From Psychrobacter sp. 28M-43 (GTDB lineage Bacteria > Pseudomonadota > Gammaproteobacteria > Pseudomonadales > Moraxellaceae): a DNA stretch of 64,000 bases. This document shows positions 48,167 to 57,501 of the stretch, in pieces. The translations under genes and the position numbers were made by a program. The notes under the pieces were generated by a model. The model saw only the letters and a list, made by a program, of their open reading frames with translations. It made no database searches and was not told the DNA's origin. Position 1 is the first letter of the stretch. Each line of letters starts with the position of its first letter. The DNA is taken from assembly GCF_014770435.1 (NCBI RefSeq), contig NZ_CP061739.1, forward strand, positions 2,542,001 through 2,606,000. Reading direction: 5' to 3'.

Positions 48167-50260
48167 TTACAGCTGTAGCTCACTGATATCAGCTACCGTC
48201 AAGAACAAGGCGCGAACCTGTTTGAGCAATGCCAAGCGATTGTTTTTAAGCGCAGCATCTTCACTGTTGACCATTACTTGATCAAAGAACTGGGTCAACG
48301 GCTCATCTAAGCTAGCCAGCGTTTGCAATACTTGCGTATAGTCTGCTTGCTCAAGCAATGGTTGTACCACTGTCTGTGCTTGCTTCACATTTGCATATAA
48401 ATTTTGCTCAGCAGGTTCAGACAGTAGCGCTTCATCGACTGTATCAGCCACGCTTACTTCTGACTTGGCCAATATATTAGCAACGCGTTTGTTTGAATCC
48501 GCCAACATCGACGCCTGTGATAGCTCGCTAAATGCTTGCACTGCACGGATACGCTGATCAAAATCAAGCGGCATATGCGGGTTAATCGCTTGTACTGCTT
48601 GAATCGTATCGACGCTAACGCCCTGCTCTGTATACATCGCACGATAGCGCGAGTTTAGGAAGGCCATGACTTGGGTAAAAGTATCACCCATTTTGGCAAT
48701 CTTACTACCTTCAGCATCGCTATAGCCTTTAATCGCTTGCTCAACGAGCGCAACCAGATTAATCGGCAACTGCTTTTCGATCAAAATACGTAAGATACCA
48801 ATAGCAGAACGACGTAAGCTAAACGGATCCTTTGAACCTGTCGGTGCTTGGTCAATCGCAAAAATACCAACCAATGTATCCAAACGATCAGCCAATGCTA
48901 AGCAAATACCAATCGGTGTCTGTGGCAATACATCACCACTGAATTTCGGCAGATACTGCTCTTCTAAACTGGCGGCAACCGCTTCTGGCTCATCGTTTAG
49001 ACGCGCATAATAAGTACCTGCGATACCTTGTAATTCAGGGTATTCGCCGACAAGCGAGCTGGCCAAATCTGCTTTAGACAAAATGCCCGCACGTACGGTT
49101 TCATCGACATTGATATCGTGGCCTTGCTGCTGCATCAACGCGGCGATGAATGCTGCCAATTTAGCAATACGCTCAGACTTCTCCCAAATCGTACCCAGTT
49201 TGTCTTGGAATACGCGATTTTTTAGGCTTTCTGTGAGCGCAAACAAGGGCTGCTTTTGATCTTGTAAGAAGAAAAACTCTGCATCAGCCAAACGTGGACG
49301 TACAACTTTTTCATTACCTTCAATAATCTGGTTAGGATCTTTTGATTCAATATTGGTAATAAAGATAAAATACGGCTGCAATTTGCCAGTCTTATCCGTC
49401 AAGCAAAAATACTTTTGATCCGCTTGCATGGTCGAGATAAGCGCTTCTTGCGGTACTTGTAAAAAGCGCGCTTCAAAGCTTGCTCGTAGCGCAATTGGGA
49501 AATCGACCAATGCGGTGACTTCGTCTAACAAATCCTGCGGTACGATGGCATCAGAATTGACTTCATCTGCCAATGCTTTGACTTGGTTTTTGATCAGCAT
49601 TTGACGCTTATCAAAATCTGCCACTACTTTTAGACCACTTAGTAACTCTTCATAATCATTGGCATGAGCAATGTTATGGTAGTCAGGGCTGTGGAAGCGA
49701 TGACCACGCGTTTGCGTACTAGTCTGATGACCTTGGATAGTAGCATCGATGACAGTATCATCCTGCATCAATACTGCCCACTGTACTGGACGCACAAACT
49801 CGTTACGGCTAGCACCTGAGCGCATACGCTTAGCAATTGGCAAATTATCTAGCGCGGTCTGGAAAATAGCAGGCAGTAACTCAGTAGTCGCTTGACCACG
49901 GATAGTCTGCTCAAAACCGACATAGTCACCTTTATCGGTATTAATCGTCGTAAGCTCGCTGGCTTCAATACCCAAACCTTTGGCAAAACCCATGGCCGCA
50001 CGTGTTGGGTTACCCTCTGCATCAAACGCCGCTTTAATCGCTGGTCCGCGTTTTTGCTCAGTGCGATCAGGCTGCTTATCGCTAATACCTTGAATCTGAA
50101 TTGCCAAGCGGCGCGGAGCAGCAAAGGCTTTGATGCTATCAAAGGTAATATCTGCTGCTGTTAATTGCTCAATAACACTGGCTTGTAGCGCATCACGTAA
50201 TGGTTTTAGGCTCTTTGGAGGTAGCTCTTCACACCCCAGTTCAAATAGAATAGTACTCAT
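48167..50260 (-). CDS. glyS: Glycyl-tRNA synthetase beta subunit
   Basis: Beta subunit of the bacterial alpha2beta2 glycyl-tRNA synthetase. Full length at 697 residues. LFELGCEELPPKSLKPLRDAL at the start, RRLAIQIQGI near 50, KRMRSGASRNEFVRPVQWAVLMQDD near 140, ISTMQADQKYFCLTDKTG near 275, and an anticodon-binding C-terminal part including DPFSLRRSAIGILRIL near 477. It should be cotranscribed with glyQ, but an opposite-strand gene lies between them. Confidence 0.97.
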   Translation of the reverse strand: MSTILFELGCEELPPKSLKPLRDALQASVIEQLTAADITFDSIKAFAAPRRLAIQIQGISDKQPDRTEQKRGPAIKAAFDAEGNPTRAAMGFAKGLGIEASELTTINTDKGDYVGFEQTIRGQATTELLPAIFQTALDNLPIAKRMRSGASRNEFVRPVQWAVLMQDDTVIDATIQGHQTSTQTRGHRFHSPDYHNIAHANDYEELLSGLKVVADFDKRQMLIKNQVKALADEVNSDAIVPQDLLDEVTALVDFPIALRASFEARFLQVPQEALISTMQADQKYFCLTDKTGKLQPYFIFITNIESKDPNQIIEGNEKVVRPRLADAEFFFLQDQKQPLFALTESLKNRVFQDKLGTIWEKSERIAKLAAFIAALMQQQGHDINVDETVRAGILSKADLASSLVGEYPELQGIAGTYYARLNDEPEAVAASLEEQYLPKFSGDVLPQTPIGICLALADRLDTLVGIFAIDQAPTGSKDPFSLRRSAIGILRILIEKQLPINLVALVEQAIKGYSDAEGSKIAKMGDTFTQVMAFLNSRYRAMYTEQGVSVDTIQAVQAINPHMPLDFDQRIRAVQAFSELSQASMLADSNKRVANILAKSEVSVADTVDEALLSEPAEQNLYANVKQAQTVVQPLLEQADYTQVLQTLASLDEPLTQFFDQVMVNSEDAALKNNRLALLKQVRALFLTVADISELQL

Positions 50261-50380
50261 GACAATCTCGGTTTATTAAGAATTTTTTATATAAAAATTG
50301 AATGAATTATAGCAAAGTCGTGGCCATCAACAGTTGATGATATTATCATGGGACACTGTTTTCATATTGTGAAGCCATTA

Positions 50381-50839
50381 ATGATAAACCATGAAAGACT
50401 ACAGACTCTAGTTAAACAACTCTATAATACCGTTAACGAACTGGAAAATATGTTTCCTGGTCGACACTTCACCCCAGACGGTCATTTAGTGGGTAGCTTG
50501 GGTGAATGCTTGGTAGCAGATGCGTACGATCTGAAACTATTACCTGCAAGTAACAAAGGCTACGACGCTATAACGAAAGACGGTTTAAAAGTTGAAATAA
50601 AAGCCACCCAATCTAAGTCTGTTTCCTTTAGAAGTGAACCTGAACACGCAATTATTATTAAAATAATGCCAGATGGCACATTTGAAGAAATATATAATGG
50701 CTCAGGCTTACTTGTATGGGAACAATTTGCAAATAAAAAGCGACCTAGCAATGGTCAGTTTCAAATCTCTATTACTAAACTCAAAGCACTCAATGAAATG
50801 GTTTCCGACCATGACCGAGTGCATAGGATTAATATCTAG
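50381..50839 (+). CDS. DUF6998 / PD-(D/E)XK nuclease-like protein inserted between glyQ and glyS
   Basis: 152 residues from the ATG at 50381, which gives the family-like start (MINHERLQTLVKQLY); an ATG at 50348 adds 11 residues. FPGRHFTPDGHLVGSLGECLVADAYDL provides the first acidic residue. GYDAITKDGLKVEIKATQ reads as the D-x(n)-ExK core of a PD-(D/E)XK nuclease fold. No membrane segment. It runs opposite to both glyS and glyQ with only 8 bp to the glyQ stop. Function unknown; nuclease activity is inferred from the motif only. Confidence 0.75.
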   Translation: MINHERLQTLVKQLYNTVNELENMFPGRHFTPDGHLVGSLGECLVADAYDLKLLPASNKGYDAITKDGLKVEIKATQSKSVSFRSEPEHAIIIKIMPDGTFEEIYNGSGLLVWEQFANKKRPSNGQFQISITKLKALNEMVSDHDRVHRINI

Positions 50840-50847
50840 AATTTAAA

Positions 50848-51852
50848 CTACTTATTCTCACCATCTTCTTTTGGCAAATACTTATCAAGCGCGGCTTGGC
50901 GATGCTCTTCATCAGCCAACGGGAAGCCCAGTTTGGCACGAGCTTCTACATAACCAAAGGCAACCTTACGAGCAAGCGTACGCACACGCAGGATAAAACG
51001 CTGACGCTCAGTCACTGAAATAGCGCCACGTGCATCAAGCAAGTTAAAGGCATGAGATGCTTTTAATACCATCTCATAAGCTGGCAATGGCAATCCTGCA
51101 TCGACCAATTTGTCGGCCTGTTGCTCATAGAAATCAAACATCTCGCCCATCATTGGTACATCAGCGTGCTCAAAGTTGTAGGTGGACTGCTCGACTTCGT
51201 TTTGATGAAAGACATCGCCATACGTGACACGGCCAAACTCACCATCTGCCCAGACCAAATCATAAACGCTATCAACGCCTTGTACATACATGGCCAAACG
51301 CTCAAGCCCGTAAGTGATTTCGCCAGTGACTGGGAAACATTCAATGCCACCGACTTGCTGGAAGTACGTAAACTGCGTGACTTCCATACCGTTTAGCCAA
51401 ATCTCCCAACCAAGTCCCCATGCACCAAGCGTTGGCGATTCCCAGTTGTCTTCTACAAAACGCACATCATGCACCAATGGATCAATACCAATGGCTCGTA
51501 GTGAGTCCAAATACAGCTCTTGGATGTTCGGTGGGTTTGGCTTTAGCACGACTTGGAACTGATAATAATGCTGCAGGCGGTTCGGGTTATCACCATAGCG
51601 CCCGTCAGTAGGACGACGTGATGGCTGTACATACGCTGCATTCCAACGCTCAGGACCTAACGAGCGCAAAAACGTCGCGGTATGAAAAGTACCTGCACCG
51701 ACTTCCATGTCGTAGGGCTGCAATACCACGCAGCCTTTATCGGCCCAATAATTTTGCAAAGTTAAGATTAAATCTTGAAAAGTCATCGGTTGAGAGTCTT
51801 TATCTTGTGTCATCGAGGTTATCGCTTGGGATGTCATAGTTTCGGTTTTCAT
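50848..51852 (-). CDS. glyQ: Glycyl-tRNA synthetase alpha subunit
   Basis: Catalytic subunit. 334 residues. [41 protein letters not shown] near 41, [20 protein letters not shown] near 75, [21 protein letters not shown] near 155 and ARAKLGFP near the end are standard. N-terminus carries ~20 extra polar residues before MTFQD. Upstream region is AT-rich. Confidence 0.98.
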   Translation of the reverse strand: MKTETMTSQAITSMTQDKDSQPMTFQDLILTLQNYWADKGCVVLQPYDMEVGAGTFHTATFLRSLGPERWNAAYVQPSRRPTDGRYGDNPNRLQHYYQFQVVLKPNPPNIQELYLDSLRAIGIDPLVHDVRFVEDNWESPTLGAWGLGWEIWLNGMEVTQFTYFQQVGGIECFPVTGEITYGLERLAMYVQGVDSVYDLVWADGEFGRVTYGDVFHQNEVEQSTYNFEHADVPMMGEMFDFYEQQADKLVDAGLPLPAYEMVLKASHAFNLLDARGAISVTERQRFILRVRTLARKVAFGYVEARAKLGFPLADEEHRQAALDKYLPKEDGENK

Positions 51853-52066
51853 AGTAAAGCCACTGTGAAATGAGTATTATTAAATAAATCTCTGATAGCG
51901 CTCGCGCGACCTATTCGGCAACGACTCTATCTGCCTGCTCACCTTACTAAAAATTGACTATTTTATCCATATTTACATCAACTAAATTTGCATAGTGAGC
52001 ATAAAACCTCGGTTGTATAGCGTATTTTTAGGCAAATCATCATGGAAGTCGCACTAATACAATAAA
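51853..52066. other. glyQ upstream region
   Basis: About 210 bp of the 394-bp gap (rest is the terminator and pspC-like 3' flank). Presumably the glyQ promoter region; no leader RNA structure recognised. Confidence 0.35.
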
Positions 52067-52098
52067 TAAAAAAATACCCAAATGCGCTAGCATTCGGG
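52067..52098 (-). terminator. Probable terminator of the PspC gene
   Basis: CCCAAATG / CATTCGGG stem with one mismatch and a 6-base loop; TATTTTTTT on the minus strand. It lies about 150 bp past the PspC stop. Confidence 0.65.
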
Positions 52099-52246
52099 CA
52101 GGAGGAAAATTGTATCTTGGGCATCCTGATTGATCAGGCTTTTTATTTTTTGGAGGTCTACTGTTTTTAGCAACTACGTCTAACTTAAACTTGACTCTTT
52201 AACTGGTTCAAAAAACCTAATTTTAAAAATGCCTATCAGGCTCCTA

Positions 52247-52459
52247 TTATTGATAAGACTGACTATTGGCTTTTGGCATAATTATCCATAGGATGATATA
52301 AATCAAAATGCCTGGTACTGCTGCGCTTAACGATGAGATGATTACGAATAATACTCTCACCCATGTTGGCGACCAACCAGCATACTCTGCAATGCCACCC
52401 ATCACACCTGCTATCATGCGATTGTTTGGTGAGCGATGTAATTTTGCTAACTTAGCCAA
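52247..52459 (-). CDS. PspC-domain small membrane protein
   Basis: 70 residues: PNNRMIAGVMGGIAEYAGWSPTWVRVLF and two membrane segments, the PspC domain. Start is a TTG with GAGAGG 8 bases upstream. PspC proteins usually act in phage-shock or envelope-stress response, but no pspA/B is nearby. Confidence 0.85.
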   Translation of the reverse strand: MAKLAKLHRSPNNRMIAGVMGGIAEYAGWSPTWVRVLFVIISSLSAAVPGILIYIILWIIMPKANSQSYQ

Positions 52460-53204
52460 ATCAAATACCTCTCTATTTTCTATTCTTGTTTATTTTTTAT
52501 TCTATTTTTCTGATTGTCTTACGTATTTAGCCAAAACATTATCTTGCTTTGCTAACTTACGAATTAGTATATCAATAATTCAGGATTTATCTGTTGAAGG
52601 TATAGCAGTACTTTGTGAGTTTATGCTACTCAAGCTTACCCTAATCTGTCATCGCACCTTGCAAGCCCCTGATTTTAAATAGTTATTTCAAAATGTTTCA
52701 AAACCACCTTTGTTGCTATAACATTGCAATTTAGCTTTACATATCTTGTTACTTTTAATTTAATCAAAGAGATAAGCTCGCTTCATAACGCTAAAATTTA
52801 GTTAAACTTTTGATAGTCTGAATAATCTTTTAACTAACCAATTTTGCTCATTTAAGAAATTCTCAATCAAAAAACGTGCGATTCCGTGTACGTGCGATAT
52901 ACCTTATTTTTACAATAACCCACCTGCAAATACTCCAAAAGCTTTATACCATGCTGATAAGCAACTTAAGTTTTCAGACGTTCTATGATGAAAGTTATAA
53001 CACTGCTCAACTGTTATTTAAAAACACCTTTACGAAGAGCATTAGAAGTAAAGAACATGGTTGGTATTACGATTCTTAATAGACTTCTGATTTGGATCTT
53101 GATAGATGTCTAGTTTGGATCCTTTAACTTAGACAGCATCAGCCATATTTTTTGGAATAGAGATAGAACACTAAGATTAAAATAAAAAAATAATAAGGAT
53201 AACT
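52460..53204. other. Gene-poor AT-rich gap before nadR-like
   Basis: 745 bp with no recognised gene. A 67-codon ORF at 52876-53079 on the plus strand (ends KEHGWYYDS) has no start support or family match. No terminator-like hairpin beyond weak ones. Possibly decayed DNA. Confidence 0.35.
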
Positions 53205-54263
53205 ATGTACGACACTGGACTGATGATTGGACATTTCGAGTCGCTGCATTTAGGGCAGATGCGCAGCATATTGGATGCAGCAGGACAAGCCAAAACCTTG
53301 CATATCGTTATTATGGCGCATCCATCGCCTCATCCAGATTTTACTATCACCTTACAAGACAAAGCGCGCTGGCTACAGATGGCCTGTGCCGATTTACCCT
53401 TTATTCATATTCATACTACTCATGAGATCGAGCTACCGCTGCACGAACATCTGTATAGTGCCAGTGATGATGTCAGTATCGATGTCGCTGCTAGTAATGC
53501 CAAATTGCAACGCTTAATGGACGCACTATCACTATCAGCAGAGACTGTATTGTTTATGGCGGAAAACCATCCGCTCACTCGCAATGACATACAAGAGCAG
53601 CTGCTTTTACCAGTCGTTACTACGCCGCTACAGTCTGAATTTGACTCTTATGCCATCGCTCATGATCCAGTCGCCCATTGGTCAGAACTTCATCCGCAAG
53701 CGCGCGTCGACTATACCAAGACTATCGCTATCGTCGGCGGTGAAAGCTCAGGCAAGACAACGCTAGTCCATAAGCTTGCCAACTATTATGGTGCCAGCTT
53801 TGCCCTAGAAATGGGCCGTCTGTATGTCGGTACAGATTTGGGTGGTAGCGAGGTTGGATTACAGTACAGTGATTATGGCCCTATTTGTCTCGACCATGCT
53901 GAGGCAATCCGAGAAGCTAAAGCCAATGCAACTGCCCCTATCACCATCGTTGATACTGACTTTGTCACTACGCAAGCATTTTGTGAAGAATACGAGGGTC
54001 GCACGCATCCTTTTGTGGCTGCTTGTATTGATGAGTTTCGTTTAGACCACACCATCATGCTAGATAACAATACGCCATGGGTCGATGATGGTATGCGATC
54101 TTTGGGTACGCCTGAAGCGCGTGGACGCTTTGAGCAGCGTTTGATAGATATTTTTGCGCGTCACGATATTACGCCGCATATGATCGATCAGCCCGACTAT
54201 GACGCTCGCTACCAGCAAGCATTGTTATTGATTGATCAATATATCTATGGCAAAAAATCATAA
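53205..54263 (+). CDS. NadR-like protein: intact ribosylnicotinamide kinase, degraded NMN adenylyltransferase domain
   Basis: 352 residues, no DNA-binding domain. The C-terminal kinase has P-loop IVGGESSGKTTLVHKLANYY near 180 and IVDTDFVTTQAFCEEYEG near 246, matching the RNK domain of NadR. The N-terminal adenylyltransferase fold starts GLMIGHFESLHLGQ, where NadR has GKFxPxHTGH, so the second His of HxGH is Gln. An ISxTxIR-type motif is not seen before residue 170. Hence this probably phosphorylates nicotinamide riboside but may not adenylate NMN. The pnuC transporter is immediately downstream, giving import plus phosphorylation. AAGGATAACT precedes the ATG. Confidence 0.8.
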   Translation: MYDTGLMIGHFESLHLGQMRSILDAAGQAKTLHIVIMAHPSPHPDFTITLQDKARWLQMACADLPFIHIHTTHEIELPLHEHLYSASDDVSIDVAASNAKLQRLMDALSLSAETVLFMAENHPLTRNDIQEQLLLPVVTTPLQSEFDSYAIAHDPVAHWSELHPQARVDYTKTIAIVGGESSGKTTLVHKLANYYGASFALEMGRLYVGTDLGGSEVGLQYSDYGPICLDHAEAIREAKANATAPITIVDTDFVTTQAFCEEYEGRTHPFVAACIDEFRLDHTIMLDNNTPWVDDGMRSLGTPEARGRFEQRLIDIFARHDITPHMIDQPDYDARYQQALLLIDQYIYGKKS

Positions 54264-54289
54264 ACTGTACTGAGCATATTTATAATAAT

Positions 54290-54378
54290 TTATTCACTAG
54301 CACATGTTATTCAACTAGCACATGTTATTCAACTAGCACATGTTATTCAACTAGCACACGTTGTTTAACTAATACATG
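54290..54378. repeat. Tandem 18-bp repeat, about five copies
   Basis: Unit TTATTCAACTAGCACATG: copies at 54290-54306 (17 bp), 54307-54324, 54325-54342, 54343-54360 (one change) and 54361-54378 (diverged). Lies between nadR-like and pnuC, ending 47 bp before the pnuC start. The unit includes the palindrome ACATGT at the copy joins. Confidence 0.93.
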
Positions 54379-54425
54379 ACAGTTAGCACTATATTGATAT
54401 CAGTATTTACTTTAGGGGAAAAGCG

Positions 54426-55157
54426 ATGCGTATTCAGCTATTGGACAACATCACCGGAAAATGGGCGATGCAATGGATTATCATTTGGTTTATTTGCGGT
54501 GTCATTGCCTTATCCGCAGGTTTTTGGCTCACGACAGACCATACCACGCTTGACTGGTTTTATTTAGCGGTCTCGTTCATTGGTTTGGTTTGCGTGGTCT
54601 CGTTATCATTCCGCAAAAACGTCATGGGCAATGGCTTTGGTATGGGGGCAACGGCTGGCGAAGTCATTGTGCAGGCAACGTCTGGCGCAGTTGGTTTGAT
54701 GCTTGCTCCACTATTTAACTTTTTTACCCATGTTTACGGTATCTTTTATTGGTCCAAACACACCGATCCTGATGGCGACATGATACCCAAATCAGCGAGT
54801 AAAGCTGTTTGGTTAATCACTGCTGCATTTATTATTATTGGCCTTGCCTTGTTTCCCACGATAAATGATTTATTAGCAAGCTATGGTTATGCGGTGGTAC
54901 AGGATGATAGTAGTCTGTTTTTGGGATTTATCTCTTTCTTTTGGATTAACGTCATTGCCTTTGTTCTTTCTATTACCGCTCAGGCAGCTATGATTCTGCG
55001 TTATTCGTTTAACTGGTGGTTGTGGATTATCGTCAATTTTGTCTGGCTCATTGTGAATCTGATGTCTGGCAACTATATCTTTGCTATTCAGACTATGGTG
55101 TATCAAGTAAACGCCTTTATCGGCCTTTATGAGTGGCATCGCAGCGAGCAAGGATAA
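54426..55157 (+). CDS. pnuC: Nicotinamide riboside transporter PnuC
   Basis: 243 residues, about seven membrane helices. Family wording includes FRKNVMGNGFGMGATAGEVIVQATSGAVG near 62, FFTHVYGIFYWSK near 98 and the C-terminal INVIAFVLSITAQ...YIFAIQTMVYQVNAFIGLYEW. Moves nicotinamide riboside into the cell, where NR kinase traps it. TAGGGGAAAAGCG precedes the ATG. Its last 169 codons are duplicated downstream. Confidence 0.9.
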   Translation: MRIQLLDNITGKWAMQWIIIWFICGVIALSAGFWLTTDHTTLDWFYLAVSFIGLVCVVSLSFRKNVMGNGFGMGATAGEVIVQATSGAVGLMLAPLFNFFTHVYGIFYWSKHTDPDGDMIPKSASKAVWLITAAFIIIGLALFPTINDLLASYGYAVVQDDSSLFLGFISFFWINVIAFVLSITAQAAMILRYSFNWWLWIIVNFVWLIVNLMSGNYIFAIQTMVYQVNAFIGLYEWHRSEQG

Positions 55158-55378
55158 TGCGTCTCCTATAGAAAAACCCCTTGGAAGTTTGAATAAAATC
55201 TTGCTGATATAGTATCAATAGTACGATTGAAATTGACTGTGCCGTCTATCAGATAACGTGGTAGACAGGCGCAATTAGTGCTACAACTGATATTAACAAT
55301 TGTCTTCATACTGAGATTAGTAGCGAGTCCATTAGCTAGTATGAGTTACTCATCTTATTTACTAACAGGGAGGTTAGT

Positions 55379-55462
55379 ATGTCTCGTCAACCAAAAATGT
55401 CCAAACGTACGCTAGAGCAACCGCAGGGGAGGTTATCGTACAGGCAACGTCTGGCGCAGTAG
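55379..55462 (+). pseudogene. Truncated first copy of the Mpo1-like gene
   Basis: ATG with the same leader (AGGGAGGTTAGT) and the same first 14 residues (MSRQPKMSKRTLEQ) as the intact gene at 56148. It then runs into duplicated pnuC DNA out of frame and stops after 27 residues. Created by the duplication junction; probably still translated briefly. Confidence 0.88.
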
Positions 55463-55926
55463 GCTTAATGCTTGCTCCATTATTTAACTTTTTTACCCAT
55501 GTTTACGGTATTTTTTACTGGTCGAAGCACACCGATCCTGATGGCGACATGATACCTAAATCAGCAAGTAAAGCTGTTTGGTTGATTCCCGCTACCTTCA
55601 TCATCGTTGGTCTTGCCTTGTTTCCCACGATAAATGATTTATTAGCGAGCTATGGCTATGCGGTCGTAGAGGATGATAGTAGTCTGTTTTTGGGATTTAT
55701 CTCTTTCTTTTGGATTAACGTCATTGCCTTTGTGCTTTCTATTACCGCTCAGGCAGCTATGATTCTGCGTTATTCATTTAACTGGTGGTTGTGGATTATC
55801 GTCAACTTTGTCTGGCTCATCGTGAACCTCATGTCTGGCAACTATATCTTTGCTATTCAGACTATGGTGTATCAAGTAAACGCCTTTATCGGTCTTTATG
55901 AATGGCATCGCAGCGAGCAAGGATAA
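55417..55926 (+). pseudogene. pnuC remnant (C-terminal 169 codons)
   Basis: Reads in the PnuC frame from codon 75 to the natural stop but lacks the N-terminus, with no start of its own before an internal Met at 55468. Amino-acid changes against the intact gene are few (WLITAAFII to WLIPATFII, VVQDD to VVEDD), whereas many codons differ silently. Cannot make a full transporter. Confidence 0.9.
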
Positions 55927-56147
55927 TATGTCTCCTATAGAAAAACCCCTTGAAAGTTTGAATAAAACCTTGCTGATATAGCACCCATAGTACGAGTGAA
56001 CTTGACTGTGCCGTCTATCAGATAACATGGTAGACAGGCGTAATTAGTGCTACAACTGATATTAACAATCATATTCATACTGAGATCAGTAGCGAGTCCA
56101 TTAGCTAGTATGAGTTACTCATCTTATTTACTAACAGGGAGGTTAGT

Positions 56148-56582
56148 ATGTCTCGTCAACCAAAAATGTCCAAACGTACGCTAGAGCAATGGCTTAGTGA
56201 GTACTCGGTCAGTCATCAAAACTTGGTCAATAAAAAAATCCATTGGCTATGTGTGCCGACGATCTTTGTCAGCCTGCTAGGTATGGGCATGTCACTATCC
56301 GTGTGGTTTACCTTGGTATTAAGCGCATTGGTATTATTATTCTATATGCGTTTATCTACGCCACTGTTTTTAGCCATGGGGATGTTTATTCTTATCTGTC
56401 TATCAGTGATGGCAGCGATGCCATGGGGCTTTAAAGCGTGGGCAGCGGTATTTGTCGTTGCATGGATTGGCCAGTTCATAGGGCATAAAATCGAAGGCAA
56501 AAAACCTTCTTTCTTTAAGGATCTACAGTTTTTGTTAATTGGTCCAGCATGGGTGGCTAACAGTTTGATGCAGCGTAAATAG
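56148..56582 (+). CDS. Mpo1-like (DUF962) membrane protein
   Basis: 144 residues. LEQWLSEYSVSHQNLVNKKIHWLCVPTIFVSLL near 12 and AAVFVVAWIGQFIGHKIEGKKPSFFKDLQFLLIGPAW near 100 are the DUF962/Mpo1 pattern, with conserved His residues expected to bind iron. Yeast Mpo1 is a dioxygenase in phytosphingosine alpha-oxidation; the bacterial substrate is unknown. Four membrane segments. Starts with AGGGAGGTTAGT. Confidence 0.85.
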   Translation: MSRQPKMSKRTLEQWLSEYSVSHQNLVNKKIHWLCVPTIFVSLLGMGMSLSVWFTLVLSALVLLFYMRLSTPLFLAMGMFILICLSVMAAMPWGFKAWAAVFVVAWIGQFIGHKIEGKKPSFFKDLQFLLIGPAWVANSLMQRK

Positions 56583-56679
56583 TTGTCAATCTCTGCGTAA
56601 TTTCTGCAGGAACCTAGCTTAGCTGTAGGCTATTGATAACCTCTACAATTCTCACCCTCAATAAGAAAATATTACCAAT

Positions 56680-56716
56680 AAAAAAACGCCACCCAGAAAT
56701 TACTGAGTGGCGCTTT
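56680..56716. terminator. Bidirectional terminator
   Basis: AAAAAACGCCACCCAG / CTGAGTGGCGCTTTTT with two mismatches. Between the convergent Mpo1-like gene and the nitroreductase gene. Confidence 0.85.
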
Positions 56717-56780
56717 TTGTTTTACGTAAACTTTTGGGGCTATTAAGATTTTAGGACTATATAAAATAGACTACCCTATC

Positions 56781-57392
56781 TTACGCACCAAAAACTTTCA
56801 TACGCTCTTCGACTGGCTTAAATGCTTTTTCACCCGCTGGCTGCTCGATCGTTCCAAATACCAATTGTGCATTTAGCGTCCAGTCTTTATCGATATCCCA
56901 AGCGCTAGCTACTTTTTGATCGATTACTGGATTGTAGTGCTGTAAGTTTGCGCCAACATCGATACTGGCTAGTGCCGTCCAGATAACATACTGATGCATG
57001 GCACTGGTTTGACTTGCCCAGATTGGGAAGTTATCAGCATATAGTGGCGCTGCTTCTTGCATGCCTCTGACGACTGCTTGATCTTCAAAAAACAGCACCG
57101 TACCAGCACCGTTACGGAAACCATTGACACGCTCTTTGGTCGATTTGAACTTCTCTTCGTCACCAACGATTTCGCGTAACGTATCTTCGGTCATGTCCCA
57201 CAACTTACGATGGTCATCGCCAAACAATACAACGATACGCGTCGATTGCGAGTTAAAAGACGATGGCGTATGCAAAATAGCATGCTCAACTATTTTTACG
57301 ATTTCGTCGTTAGCTACTGGCAGTTGGTTGCTTAGCGCATAGATAGAACGACGTTTCTCTGCTAGCTGCTGTAGTGTTGTTAAATCTGACAT
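56781..57392 (-). CDS. Nitroreductase-family protein (Frm2/Hbn1-like)
   Basis: 203 residues. LAEKRRSIYALSNQLPVANDEIVKIVEHAILHTPSSFNSQSTRIVVL is the nitroreductase-fold start with the short Frm2-like form. FFEDQAVV near 100 and FPIWASQTSAMHQYVIWTAL near 125 follow. Uses FMN and NAD(P)H; substrate unknown. GGAGAAACACT precedes the ATG. Downstream of the pirin gene on the same strand. Confidence 0.85.
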   Translation of the reverse strand: MSDLTTLQQLAEKRRSIYALSNQLPVANDEIVKIVEHAILHTPSSFNSQSTRIVVLFGDDHRKLWDMTEDTLREIVGDEEKFKSTKERVNGFRNGAGTVLFFEDQAVVRGMQEAAPLYADNFPIWASQTSAMHQYVIWTALASIDVGANLQHYNPVIDQKVASAWDIDKDWTLNAQLVFGTIEQPAGEKAFKPVEERMKVFGA

Positions 57393-57501
57393 AGTGTTTC
57401 TCCATGTTGTTAGTAAAATAGTTATTAATAAGAGTAATTTTTAGCGTTAATATTTATTGGTAAGAGTACTTTAATTGATAAAGCACTTTGCTATCCGATG
57501 A

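Larger units (their letters stand above)
54648..56189. repeat. 769-bp tandem duplication (pnuC 3' part + spacer + start of the Mpo1-like gene)
   Basis: The stretch from PnuC codon 75 through the first 14 codons of the Mpo1-like gene occurs twice, with a constant offset of 769 bp (54648 to 55417; 55379 to 56148). The junction lies at GCAA near 55417-55420, a 4-base sequence shared by both parents of the join. The coding part of the copies differs at roughly 35 codons, about four of them amino-acid changing. The spacers and gene starts are nearly identical. Confidence 0.93.

Noticed and set aside
52876..53079. 67-codon ORF in the gap before nadR-like
   Set aside because: No Shine-Dalgarno sequence, no family match, very AT-rich surroundings; not convincing as a gene.
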